From positions 1-64,000 of the forward strand of contig JAMPDJ010000015.1 of the NCBI GenBank assembly GCA_023665805.1: a DNA stretch of 64,000 nucleotides, in the 5' to 3' direction. Within the stretch, counting starts at the first letter, position 1, and the number at the start of each line of letters is the position of its first letter. The DNA is from Bacteroides sp. (GTDB lineage Bacteria; Bacteroidota; Bacteroidia; Bacteroidales; Bacteroidaceae). The notes beneath the pieces were generated by a model. That model ran no database searches, had not been told where the DNA came from, and was given only the letters and a program-made list of their open reading frames with translations. Positions 46,765 to 55,413 of this stretch are shown here, piece by piece. The translations under genes were made by a program, and so were the position numbers.

Positions 46765-47286
46765 ATGACACGAGAGGAGACGGTATTGGCATATTTGAAG
46801 GAACACGATATCCCCTTCACTAACTACAACCATCCGGAGGGTAAGACCATAGAGGAGGCCAAACGGTGGTGGCATGATGACGGTAGCGTGCACTGCAAGA
46901 ACATCTTCCTTCGCAATCACAAGGGTAACCGTCATTATCTGGTATGTTACCATTGCGACCACAATCTGGATATACACAGTCTGGAACAACGGTTGAAGAC
47001 TGCTTTGCAGAGCCGTGGACTGCCGGCTCCGGGCAAACTGTCTTTTGCGTCTCCCGAGAGGATGGCGCGGTATTTGGGCCTGGAGCCAGGAAGCGTATCT
47101 CCTTTTGGACTGATAAACGATGCCGAACACCATGTGCATCTGTTCCTGGACGCTGCTCTGCAACAGGCCGAGACACTCAGTTTTCATCCCAATGACTGTC
47201 GTGGTACTGTAGTCATCGGGCTGGAGGATTTTGAACGCTATCTTGACATTGTAGGCAATACCTACGAATACTTGGAGCTATATTGA
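46765..47286 (+). CDS. PrdX/YbaK-type aminoacyl-tRNA deacylase
   Basis: Predicted free-standing editing enzyme that removes wrongly attached alanine (or cysteine) from proline tRNA. The 173-residue protein matches the ProX/YbaK domain: PFTNYNHPEGKTIEEAK, the conserved lysine in VHCKNIFLRN, and SPFGLINDAEHHVHLFLD near the substrate pocket. It is the first of a rightward group of four genes with short gaps. The exact amino acid cleared cannot be told. Confidence 0.87.
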   Translation: MTREETVLAYLKEHDIPFTNYNHPEGKTIEEAKRWWHDDGSVHCKNIFLRNHKGNRHYLVCYHCDHNLDIHSLEQRLKTALQSRGLPAPGKLSFASPERMARYLGLEPGSVSPFGLINDAEHHVHLFLDAALQQAETLSFHPNDCRGTVVIGLEDFERYLDIVGNTYEYLELY

Positions 47287-47324
47287 CAGATACAATACGT
47301 TGAAACAACGTTGATATACAACAA

Positions 47325-48371
47325 ATGATAAAGCACGTTATATTTGATTTGGGCGGAGTCCTCTTGGATTTGGATATGCCCCGTAGTATGGCCGGGTTCA
47401 AGGCTTTGGGGGCAGACATGAGCGCATTGTTGCAACCTGTATCCGGAATACCGGCCGAAGGGAAGGCCGGTGCCACCTTGTGCGACGGTTTGGTCGCAGG
47501 CGGAATCATGGACATGTACCAGACAGGCGATGTAACCACAGCCCGATTGGTGGCGGAAATCCAAGGCATTTGCCGTCCCGGTACCACGGCGGAACAAGTC
47601 TTGAAGGCGTGGAACGACTGCCTGCTGAGTATCCCGGAATACAAGCTGGACTATATCCGCAATCTCACTTCCCGTGGCTATCAGGTACATCTGCTTTCCA
47701 ATACCAACGAAGCGCACTGGACGCGCATTGCCGAGGAATGCTTTCACGGGCATCCGGAGACGTTCTTCCATAGCCTTTTCCTTTCTCAGGAAATGCACAT
47801 GGCCAAGCCCAACAGCGACATTTTCCAAGCTGTGCTGTCCAGACTGCAGGCTTCACCCGAAGAGTGCCTTTTCCTGGACGATACCCAGGCCAATGTGGAC
47901 GCTGCCTCGGCTTTGGGCTATCGTGTCTACAAGGCACCCTTGCATCATGATTTCCGTGCCGAGATAGATGCCATTCTTGCTGCCGACAAGGCCGCAGCTG
48001 CCCAGGTGTCCCTTTTGACCCGCACTGTCACCGTCACGGTTGCCGCGGACCATCTTGCTTCTGCCGTGGGCAGTGGCGATTTGCCTGTGCTGGCTACCCC
48101 CACGATGGTGGCATGGATGGAGAACGCCGCCATGCAATGCGCACTTCCTCTGTTGGCCGATGGAGAGAGTACTGTCGGCAGCAGCATTTCCGTATCGCAT
48201 CTGCACCCTACTGCACAGGGGACTCAAGTCTCCGCCACAGCCACTTTGGTGGAGCGCGATGGGCGCAAACTCACTTTCCACGTCGAGGCTGCGGACAGCC
48301 AAGGCACGATAGGCGAGGGTGAACACGTGCGCTATATTATAAACAAGGTGAAGTTCATGTCCAAGCTTTGA
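47325..48371 (+). CDS. HAD phosphatase fused to FlK-type thioesterase
   Basis: Two enzymes in one 348-residue chain. Residues 1-215 are a HAD hydrolase of the YihX type: FDLGGVLLDLD with nucleophile D8, SNTN (S125), K161 in MAKPN and LDD (D185, D186). Residues about 228-348 are a hotdog domain resembling fluoroacetyl-CoA thioesterase FlK, with the T/E/H catalytic set at T258 (ATPTM), E266 (WMENA) and H292 (SVSHLHP), spaced as in FlK. A short alanine-rich linker joins them. Substrates are unknown; the hotdog part may protect against a toxic acyl-CoA. I see no frameshift, so the fusion is real in this sequence. Confidence 0.82.
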   Translation: MIKHVIFDLGGVLLDLDMPRSMAGFKALGADMSALLQPVSGIPAEGKAGATLCDGLVAGGIMDMYQTGDVTTARLVAEIQGICRPGTTAEQVLKAWNDCLLSIPEYKLDYIRNLTSRGYQVHLLSNTNEAHWTRIAEECFHGHPETFFHSLFLSQEMHMAKPNSDIFQAVLSRLQASPEECLFLDDTQANVDAASALGYRVYKAPLHHDFRAEIDAILAADKAAAAQVSLLTRTVTVTVAADHLASAVGSGDLPVLATPTMVAWMENAAMQCALPLLADGESTVGSSISVSHLHPTAQGTQVSATATLVERDGRKLTFHVEAADSQGTIGEGEHVRYIINKVKFMSKL

Positions 48372-48398
48372 CACCATAATACTAACACATATACCGTT

Positions 48399-48674
48399 AT
48401 GCTAAGACTAAATTGTTTCTTCAAGGCATCCGAGGGCCGTTACGATGAGGCTCTCCAAGCTGCCATTGCCCTTACCGCCAAGAGCCAAAGCCACGAAGGC
48501 TGCCGTGCCTATGACGTATTCGAGAGTGCCACTCGTCCCGATGTTTTCATGATCTGTGAGACATGGCAGGACCAGGAGGCCTTGGACCGTCACGCCAGGA
48601 CACCTGAATTCATCCAATACGTAGGCATAATCAACTCCTGCGGGGAGATGAAGATAGAGACCCTTACGTTCTGA
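48399..48674 (+). CDS. Putative quinol monooxygenase, ABM domain
   Basis: A 91-residue single-domain protein of the antibiotic biosynthesis monooxygenase (YgiN-like) family: ferredoxin-like fold with FFKASEGRYDEALQAAIALTAKSQSHEGCRAYDVFESATRPDVFMICETW split over its strands and helices. Such proteins usually dimerise. Its substrate is unknown. It overlaps the next gene by one base (TGATG), indicating coupled translation. Confidence 0.82.
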   Translation: MLRLNCFFKASEGRYDEALQAAIALTAKSQSHEGCRAYDVFESATRPDVFMICETWQDQEALDRHARTPEFIQYVGIINSCGEMKIETLTF

Positions 48675-49297
48675 TGCAGAAACCCTCGTTTGAGCATGGC
48701 AACACCTGGACCCATCTGGCAGGTGTTGTCTTTGCCCTCAGTTGTATCTGGCTCATCTGGCCTGCCGTGACACAAGGATGGCAGATGGCCATGGGTGTCG
48801 TCTTCTTCATTGCGGGCATGTTCCTGATGTTCCTCTCCAGTACGGTATATCACATGCTGCCTCCGGGGCCTGTCAAGTTGGCCCTGCGCAAGTGCGATCA
48901 TATCAGCATCTACATCATGATAGCCTGCTCCTATGCCCCTGTGTGCATAGGCGTGGTGGGAGGATGGTTAGGTTGGACGGTTTTCGGGTTGCAGTGGCTT
49001 TTTGTCCTGCTGGGTGTGGTATACAAACTGGCGGCCATGGGCCGGTGGCCACGCTTGTCCCTGGGACTGTATCTGTTCATGGGCTGGAGCGGAGTGTTCA
49101 TGGCTCGTAGCGTGTGCCTGCATCTGTCCGCGTTTGCCATAGCCGGATTGCTGTCCGAGGGATTGTTTTATACCGCAGGCACATATTTCTTTGCACACGA
49201 CTCACGTCCTCATTTCCATGCCGTATGGCACATCTTTGTACTGCTTGGTGCCATGGCGCACTTCAGCACTGTATTGTGCATAGTAATGGGATGGTAG
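48674..49297 (+). CDS. Hemolysin III / YqfA-family membrane protein
   Basis: A 207-residue protein with seven predicted membrane helices of the PAQR-related hemolysin III family. Conserved features are THLAGVVFAL near the start, the SSTVYHML segment, DHISIYIMIACSYAP, and the C-terminal HFHAVWHIFVLLGAMAHF histidine set typical of the metal-binding site. The cellular role is not established; the name hemolysin is historical. Confidence 0.88.
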   Translation: MQKPSFEHGNTWTHLAGVVFALSCIWLIWPAVTQGWQMAMGVVFFIAGMFLMFLSSTVYHMLPPGPVKLALRKCDHISIYIMIACSYAPVCIGVVGGWLGWTVFGLQWLFVLLGVVYKLAAMGRWPRLSLGLYLFMGWSGVFMARSVCLHLSAFAIAGLLSEGLFYTAGTYFFAHDSRPHFHAVWHIFVLLGAMAHFSTVLCIVMGW

Positions 49298-49347
49298 AAA
49301 CATTCAGAATCTTTTTGCCGGTCAAAAGCAATACAACCCGATAATAA

Positions 49348-49507
49348 GTAAGCTTCGGGAATTAGTTTATACTATCCTTTAGCGATTTCAGAACTGTTCC
49401 CGCACTTACTCATCAGTTATTATGGCACCACATAACTCCCTCTTCGTAAATCCGGGGACAGCCCCGACCTCAGCAAATTATAATATAAACTAATTCCCGA
49501 AACTTAC
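49348..49507. repeat. 160-bp MITE-like element with 24-bp inverted ends
   Basis: The left end 49348-49371 (GTAAGCTTCGGGAATTAG...) and right end 49484-49507 (...CTAATTCCCGAAACTTAC) are inverted repeats matching at 23 of 24 positions. The 112-base core codes for nothing and includes a CGGGGacagCCCCG hairpin. It is not related to the TTAACCC family. It ends 2 bases before the ATG of the next gene. Confidence 0.7.
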
Positions 49508-49509
49508 AT

Positions 49510-50469
49510 ATGAAAATAGTTATACTTGACGCTTATACCGCGGCTCCGGATCCTATGGCATGGGAAGGATTGCGTGCGCTGGGTTCGGTCATGGTGTACG
49601 ATCGTACAGATCCGGAACAAGTGGTGCTGCGTGCCCGGGATGCCGAGGTTGTGCTGGTGAACAAGGTGAAGATTACGCGCGAAGTGATGGAGGCGTTGCC
49701 CATGCTGCGTTACATAGGCGTTCTGGCAACCGGTTACAATGTGGTTGATATGGAGGCCGCAAGGCATCGTGGCATCGTGGTTGCCAATGTTCCGGCCTAC
49801 AGTACCATGTCTGTGGCCCAGATGGTTTTTGCCCATCTTCTTGACATCACTAACGGGGTGGCTCATTATACTGCCGCAGTTAGGAATGGCCGCTGGACAG
49901 GGTCGGAGGATTTCTGTTTCTATGATACTCCACTTATTGAGTTGGACGGCCGCACCATGGGCATCGTGGGGCTTGGCAATACGGGCACTGCTGTGGCACG
50001 CATGTCCCAGGGGTTTGGCATGAGGGTGGTTGCCGTTAGCAGCAAGCCTCGGAATGTGTTACGGGAGATGGGCATAGAGCGTGCCGACTCTTATGAAGAC
50101 CTCTTCGCCCGTGCCGATGTGCTCTCGCTTCATTGCCCGCTGACATCGGAAACCCGTCATCTGGTTAATGCAGGGCGCCTTGCCCTGATGAAGCCGTCTG
50201 CCATACTGATAAATACAGGCCGCGGACCTTTGGTGGACGAATGTGCTTTGGCCGATGCCTTGAACTCGGGGCGCATCTATGCGGCAGGGGTGGACGTTCT
50301 GTCCGAGGAACCTCCCGTCCAGGGCAGTCCCCTGATGTCGGCACGCAACTGTCGTATCACACCCCATATTGCCTGGGCCACGGCGGAAGCAAGGCAACGG
50401 CTTGTGGACACGGCCATTGAGAATGTACGTGCTTTCGCCCATGGCTGTCCACGGAATGTCGTTGGGTAA
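49510..50469 (+). CDS. D-2-hydroxyacid dehydrogenase
   Basis: NAD(P)-dependent dehydrogenase of 319 residues, closest in pattern to glycerate dehydrogenase/hydroxypyruvate reductase. It has the dinucleotide site MGIVGLGNTGTAVARM, the substrate loop VLATGYNVVD, the catalytic arginine in INTGRGPLVDE, glutamate in DVLSEEPP and histidine in ITPHIAWAT. The start codon directly follows an inverted-repeat element, which must carry its ribosome binding region. It is 26 bases upstream of the YjjG-like gene. Confidence 0.88.
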   Translation: MKIVILDAYTAAPDPMAWEGLRALGSVMVYDRTDPEQVVLRARDAEVVLVNKVKITREVMEALPMLRYIGVLATGYNVVDMEAARHRGIVVANVPAYSTMSVAQMVFAHLLDITNGVAHYTAAVRNGRWTGSEDFCFYDTPLIELDGRTMGIVGLGNTGTAVARMSQGFGMRVVAVSSKPRNVLREMGIERADSYEDLFARADVLSLHCPLTSETRHLVNAGRLALMKPSAILINTGRGPLVDECALADALNSGRIYAAGVDVLSEEPPVQGSPLMSARNCRITPHIAWATAEARQRLVDTAIENVRAFAHGCPRNVVG

Positions 50470-50495
50470 CATAATGAGTAAAACACGCAATAAAT

Positions 50496-51209
50496 ATGGA
50501 TAGATTATACAAGGACATATTTCTGGACTTTGACGATACGCTGTACGATACTCATGGCAATGCGGACATAGCCCTCGGGGAACTGTATGACGAGTTCGGT
50601 CTGCATAGATATTTCTCCCGTCGGGAGGATTTCACCGTACCATATTGGCAGGCAAACGTGGAATTGTGGTCACAATACGCTGCCGGTCGGATAGACCGGG
50701 ACGTACTGATGCTGGAGCGGTTCCGCCGGCCATTGAGTCTGGGGCGTGGGCTGGAGGATGTCAGTGCCGGGTTCTGCATGCGTGTGAGCGACCGTTTTCT
50801 GGAGCTTTGTGCCGTTAAGCCTGGCCTGGTGCCGGGAGCCTACGAGGTGATGGACTACCTGAAGGGCAGGGGATATGGCCTGCATATGTGCAGCAACGGG
50901 TTTCACGAGGTGCAGTATCGCAAGCTCCAGGCCTGCGGCTTGAATGGCTATTTCGATACTATCGTGCTCTCCGAGGACGCAGGGGCAAACAAACCCCTTC
51001 CTGCATACTTCGGCTACGCTTTCCGTGTCACTGGTGCCACGCCTGCCTCCACGCTGATGATTGGCGACAACTTCCAGACCGACATACTGGGAGCAAAGGG
51101 GGCCGGACTGGATGTTATGTGGTTCAACCCTTCGCCCGAGTGCAATAAGGCAACAGAGGCCGTGAACTATGAAATTCACGACCTCCGGGAGATACTTGCC
51201 ATATTGTAG
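50496..51209 (+). CDS. YjjG-family HAD hydrolase
   Basis: Predicted noncanonical pyrimidine nucleotidase or related phosphatase, 237 residues. HAD motifs are FLDFDDTLYDT (DxD nucleophile pair), CSNGFHEVQYRKL (motif II), KPLPAYF (lysine) and MIGDNFQTDILGAKGAGLD (acidic pair). The helical cap sits at about 17-90. The YjjG assignment rests on the cap and the NGFHEVQ motif; the substrate may differ. Confidence 0.85.
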   Translation: MDRLYKDIFLDFDDTLYDTHGNADIALGELYDEFGLHRYFSRREDFTVPYWQANVELWSQYAAGRIDRDVLMLERFRRPLSLGRGLEDVSAGFCMRVSDRFLELCAVKPGLVPGAYEVMDYLKGRGYGLHMCSNGFHEVQYRKLQACGLNGYFDTIVLSEDAGANKPLPAYFGYAFRVTGATPASTLMIGDNFQTDILGAKGAGLDVMWFNPSPECNKATEAVNYEIHDLREILAIL

Positions 51210-51282
51210 CGGTGTGGACGTTGGCGTAGAATCGGCGTTTGGGCTGTGCGCCGCCTGTCCTCATATCCTGTCGGCGGGACTG

Positions 51283-52653
51283 TCAGCGTTGGATTATTTT
51301 CTCCAGCTCATTGACATTACGTGAAATCTCCTCGTCGGAAACCTCCACGTCGAACAGGTTGCCGCAGAGATACTGGTTATAGGCCGCCATGTCTATCAGG
51401 CCGTGACCGGAGAGGTTGAACAGTATTACCTTCTCTTCGCCCGTTTCCTTGCATTTTTCTGCCTCGGCGATGGCTGCCGCTATGGCATGGCAGGACTCCG
51501 GGGCGGGGATTATGCCTTCGGTTTTGGCAAACAGCAGTCCCGCCTTGAATGTCTCTGACTGATGAAGGTCCACGGCCTCGATATGGCCGTCTTTCAGCAG
51601 TTGGGACACAACAGTGCCGGCACCATGGTAGCGCAGTCCTCCAGCGTGGATGTTGGCCGGCATGAAGTTGTGGCCCAGAGTGTACATGGGCATCATTGGA
51701 GTCAGGCCGCTGAGGTCGCCGTAATCATATTGGAATTGTCCTCTGGTCAGTTTGGGGCACGATGCCGGTTCGGCCGCAATGAAGCGTGTATGGCGTTCTC
51801 CGGTGAAGTTGTGGCGAAGGAATGGAAAGGCAATGCCTGAGAAGTTGGAACCTCCGCCAAAACATCCGATTACCACATCCGGGTATTCTCCTGCCATCTG
51901 CATCTGCTTCTCTGCCTCCAGGCCTATGATGGTCTGGTGCAATGACACGTGGCTCATGACAGATCCGAGGACGTATTTGCAGTTGGGCGTGGTCATGGCC
52001 AGTTCCACTGCCTCGGATATGGCCGTGCCCAAGGAGCCGTTGTTGTTTGGATCCGCCGTGATGACATCCTTGCCGGCACGGGTGGACATTGAAGGAGATG
52101 CAGTGACCTGTGCGCCGTAACTCTTCATTATTGCACGGCGGTAGGGCTTCTGTTCGTAACTGATTTTCACCTGATACACTGCGGCCTCCAGACCGAAGAC
52201 CTTGGCGGCATAGCTCAGCGCGCATCCCCATTGTCCCGCTCCGGTTTCGGTGGTGACGTTGGTAACTCCCTCCTGTTTGCAGTAATAAGCCTGTGCCAGC
52301 GCACTGTTCAACTTGTGGCTGCCTACGGGGCTGACACTTTCGTTCTTGAAGTAGATGTGCGCAGGGGTTCCTATGGCCTTTTCCAGTTCATATGCGCGTA
52401 CCAATGGTGTACTGCGGTAGAATTTATACTGCTCCAGTACTGGTTCCGGTATGTCGATCCATGTGTGTTCCTGGTCCATCTCCTGTCTGCTGGCCTCCTT
52501 GGAGAAGAGCTGGAACATGTCCTCGGCAGTCAATGGCCTTTTGGTCTTGGGGTCCAGCATTGGCATGGGCTTGTTGGGCATGTCCGCCTGGATGTTGTAC
52601 CACTGTGTGGGAATTTCCTCCTCGGTGAGGAAATAACGCTTTTGCTTGTTCAT
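51283..52653 (-). CDS. TrpB2-type tryptophan synthase beta chain
   Basis: A PLP enzyme of 456 residues of the second TrpB class: the long N-terminal extension (MNKQKRYFLTEEEIPTQWYNIQADMP), RSTPLVRAYELEK, the PLP lysine in SHKLNSA and the phosphate loop CFGGGSNFSG distinguish it from the standard TrpB. It probably joins indole or an analogue with serine. No trpA or other trp genes are near, so it may salvage indole. It is last in the DUF2851-dprA-trpB2 run, 28 bases after dprA. Confidence 0.9.
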   Translation of the reverse strand: MNKQKRYFLTEEEIPTQWYNIQADMPNKPMPMLDPKTKRPLTAEDMFQLFSKEASRQEMDQEHTWIDIPEPVLEQYKFYRSTPLVRAYELEKAIGTPAHIYFKNESVSPVGSHKLNSALAQAYYCKQEGVTNVTTETGAGQWGCALSYAAKVFGLEAAVYQVKISYEQKPYRRAIMKSYGAQVTASPSMSTRAGKDVITADPNNNGSLGTAISEAVELAMTTPNCKYVLGSVMSHVSLHQTIIGLEAEKQMQMAGEYPDVVIGCFGGGSNFSGIAFPFLRHNFTGERHTRFIAAEPASCPKLTRGQFQYDYGDLSGLTPMMPMYTLGHNFMPANIHAGGLRYHGAGTVVSQLLKDGHIEAVDLHQSETFKAGLLFAKTEGIIPAPESCHAIAAAIAEAEKCKETGEEKVILFNLSGHGLIDMAAYNQYLCGNLFDVEVSDEEISRNVNELEKIIQR

Positions 52654-52681
52654 GAGTGTTATTGTTGTCGTTGTCTGATTG

Positions 52682-53803
52682 TCAGTTCAGTCTGTACATG
52701 CCGCCTGGAATCATCCTCACTATTCCCTTCATTTCCATTGTGAATAGCAAGCCGCTGAGGGCACCGGCCGGTATGCCTGTGGCAACGGAGATCAGGTTCA
52801 GCTGCAGGCGGTCCTTGTCGCGAAGTGCATTTACCACAAGATTTTCCTCCGGGGAGAGTGCCGGGAAGAGTTCCTGCTGCACTCCCTCTCTCAATTGCTT
52901 TTTCCTGGCCATGTCGTCCTGCCATCCCATGGCCTTGACAAAGTCCCCGGCGTTGTTGACGAGACCTGCCGTATTGTTGGCTATGAGGCGGTTGCATCCC
53001 TCGGATTGACGGTCGGTCATGCGTCCGGGGAAGGCGAACACCTCCCGTCCATAACTTTGGGCGATTTCCGCCGTAATCAGGCTGCCTCCCTTGGCTGCGC
53101 TTTCCACCACTATGGTGGCGTCCGCACATCCCGCCACTATGCGGTTGCGCTGCAGGAAGAATCTTTTTTCGATAGGCGTGCGTGACATGAACTCTGTCAG
53201 CAGGCCACCGTGTTCCAACATCTCTCGCGCGGTGTTCCGGTGCAGGACTGGATAAATCTGGTCCATGCCGTGGGCCAGGACTCCAATCGTCTCCATTCCG
53301 TTCTGCATGGCCTGCCTGTGGCACTGTATGTCCACTCCGTAGGCCAGCCCGCTCATTATCAGGATGTCGGGGCACAGGCCGGCCAGTTCTCTCAGGAACA
53401 CGTCGCATACCTGCCGGCCGTAGTCGGTGATTTTTCTTGTACCTACCATGCTCAGTATGCGCTTGCAATTGAGGTCGGCAGTGCCTCGATAATATAGCAT
53501 CATGGGGGCATCGTCGCACTCTTTCATGCGTGCCGGATATCTCGAATCCAGGAAGCCTATGCACTCCACATGGTTTTTCTCGGCCCAGTTCATTTCTTCC
53601 TCGCATCTTGGCAGGCAGGTGTCCATGAAGGCGAGGTTGTCGCGCAGGGCCGGAATGGAATCGGGCACAGCATCCAGGATGTCGTGCCGGTTCTCGTACA
53701 CGGCCGTGGCGCTGCCAAGCGTCTCCAACAGCCGGCGTTGCTGGCCATGGTTGAGCTTGGGCACCCGTGTCAGCGCCATCATGTACAAAGTCTCCTTATC
53801 CAT
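52682..53803 (-). CDS. dprA: DNA processing protein DprA
   Basis: Single-strand DNA-binding protein that loads RecA during natural transformation, 373 residues. It has a SAM-like N-terminal domain (about 1-70), the Rossmann-like DprA core (SMVGTRKITDYGRQVCDVFLREL, IMSGLAYGVDIQCHRQAM, VLAHGMDQIYP, LITAEIAQSYGREVFAFPG) and a C-terminal winged-helix domain (VATGIPAGALSGLLFTMEMKG). It overlaps the end of the DUF2851 gene by 8 bases. No other competence genes are in the window. Confidence 0.94.
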   Translation of the reverse strand: MDKETLYMMALTRVPKLNHGQQRRLLETLGSATAVYENRHDILDAVPDSIPALRDNLAFMDTCLPRCEEEMNWAEKNHVECIGFLDSRYPARMKECDDAPMMLYYRGTADLNCKRILSMVGTRKITDYGRQVCDVFLRELAGLCPDILIMSGLAYGVDIQCHRQAMQNGMETIGVLAHGMDQIYPVLHRNTAREMLEHGGLLTEFMSRTPIEKRFFLQRNRIVAGCADATIVVESAAKGGSLITAEIAQSYGREVFAFPGRMTDRQSEGCNRLIANNTAGLVNNAGDFVKAMGWQDDMARKKQLREGVQQELFPALSPEENLVVNALRDKDRLQLNLISVATGIPAGALSGLLFTMEMKGIVRMIPGGMYRLN

Positions 53804-55022
53804 GGTGCTTCATCGTGTGGGAAATGTACTCGAAACCGAATCTGCAGTCCAGGCAACGCGCATGGTCGCAGTATTCTTTTTTCAGTTGTATCAAGGCTTG
53901 GCTGTCGTATGCCGTGCCTACGTTCAGTCCGCAGGCTTTCCACTGCAACAATATATGGTTGCGTTCGCCAGGCAGGTTTTCCAGCAATTCCGTCGCCCGT
54001 GCCCTATGCTCGTATGTTCCGTGGTGTATGTCGTAGGCATAGAGCAGGTTGGCAATAGTATTTATCATGATGAGACTGCGGCTGCCCTTGCTTATGCCCA
54101 TGGAAGCCAGTCTCTTGTCTATATCCTCGGACGAACCGTCCTCCAGTAGCCGGCTCATGGTGCATCCGCCATCGTGAAAGAGGCGTGCCAGTTGCCGTAT
54201 GCGTACGTCCGGGAAGTTCTGGGGTCTGGTGCGAAGGTAGTGCCATAGCGAGGCTTCCATGGCAGGAGGAAGGGAGAATTTGTTGCAGAGAAACCTGTAC
54301 TCGGCATGCATGCGTTCGCGCCTGTCCTCGTCCTCTTCGCGGTCTATCAAGCCTGCCGTTCCAAGGAACAGGCTTTCTATCTGGAACAGGTTGTCGCGGT
54401 GTTTCCCGGCCGCGGCCAGCGGGATGCGTCTGGCCCACATCTCGAATATGTCACCGTTTAGCCCGAAGCCGAAGTTGCGTGCCAAGGTGATGAATGTGGT
54501 CTGTTCCCAATCTCCGCGGTACTCCTGCAATATATCAAGAATGCGATGTGAACGCTTTTCCATCCGCTCTGCCAGCAGGGCATCCAGCCATGAATGGACC
54601 TTGAGGGAGGGAATCTCCGGTACGAACCTGTGGCAACGCGGATAGTCGGTGGTGGCAAGCAGCTCCTCGTAATTGTCTTTCACCGCTTGCGGCACTTCCA
54701 CTACCACCTGTGGCACCGGTTGCCCGTTCTGCATCAATATGGGAGCCGTGTCCGCTTCTTCCACGACGTGCAGGATGGTAGAGTTGTAGACCTGGTCGGT
54801 GTGATGTCCGTGCCTGAACCAGTCGCTTGCCGACGTGTGTATCTCCACATTGCCGGCCCACACCATGCCGTCCATGCTTATGCGCGCATTGGAGAAATCC
54901 GGTCCCCTGTTGATGTTGTGAGTTCCCGGGTCCAGAATCTCCACCTCTCTCCCGTCCGTTGTGGTCAACGTTCTGCTGGGCAAGAGTTTGTGCATCCATA
55001 CATAGTGGAGCAGTTTCTCCAT
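53796..55022 (-). CDS. DUF2851 family protein
   Basis: A 408-residue protein of a Bacteroidetes-wide family of unknown function, starting at 55022 (MEKLLHYVWMHKLLPS). The N-terminal half has the family pattern GREVEILDPGTHNINRGPDFSNARI and WAGNVEIH.SDWFRHGH, which resembles a nuclease-like fold with conserved acidic and histidine residues. The C-terminal part is helical and ends in a cysteine-containing segment (YCDHARCLDCRFGFEYI) that could bind metal. Its regular linkage to dprA suggests work on DNA, by inference. Confidence 0.85.
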   Translation of the reverse strand: MEKLLHYVWMHKLLPSRTLTTTDGREVEILDPGTHNINRGPDFSNARISMDGMVWAGNVEIHTSASDWFRHGHHTDQVYNSTILHVVEEADTAPILMQNGQPVPQVVVEVPQAVKDNYEELLATTDYPRCHRFVPEIPSLKVHSWLDALLAERMEKRSHRILDILQEYRGDWEQTTFITLARNFGFGLNGDIFEMWARRIPLAAAGKHRDNLFQIESLFLGTAGLIDREEDEDRRERMHAEYRFLCNKFSLPPAMEASLWHYLRTRPQNFPDVRIRQLARLFHDGGCTMSRLLEDGSSEDIDKRLASMGISKGSRSLIMINTIANLLYAYDIHHGTYEHRARATELLENLPGERNHILLQWKACGLNVGTAYDSQALIQLKKEYCDHARCLDCRFGFEYISHTMKHHG

Positions 55023-55044
55023 CTTGATATTCGTTATTTGTACG

Positions 55045-55052
55045 CAAAGGTA
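55045..55052 (-). promoter_or_regulatory. Probable -7 element of the DUF2851-dprA-trpB2 group
   Basis: TACCTTTG on the minus strand, 22 bases before the ATG at 55022. It supports that start over the longer frame reaching 55058. The TTG box is weak. Confidence 0.5.
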
Positions 55053-55320
55053 CAACAAAGAAATGAAAATGAGAATGAAACGCGGTATAAATATGGAATG
55101 TGGTGTGCTACTGCAATATTACCCTAAACGTTTTGCAAGATATTGGTACCCAATGTTATCGGTGCATAGTCATAGTTTATGTAAATTGACGACTAATGTG
55201 TTAATACTAAGAGGGATATTCTTGGTCATATAAATTTGTCTCGGGTACCGTTGTCGCACAGTTTCTTACTATAGCAATAAAAAATAATTGATTTGCGAAA
55301 GAACTTTTTCCCAAAAGCAT

Positions 55321-55328
55321 TATCTTTG
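55321..55328 (+). promoter_or_regulatory. Probable -7 element of the broken secreted-protein gene
   Basis: TATCTTTG places the transcript start near 55335, so translation from the ATG at 55414 is favoured over those upstream. The -33 box is not clear. Confidence 0.45.
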
Positions 55329-55413
55329 TGTCATGCAAATAGAATTATCCACATCCAACATCAATGTTTTATGCAAGTCGCAGCTTAATTTTTTTACCAT
55401 AAATATTATTTCT

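Noticed and set aside
55345..55353. Single DnaA-box word TTATCCACA
   Set aside because: Only one copy, in the leader of a gene, without an AT-rich unwinding region or a cluster of boxes. Not evidence for an origin.
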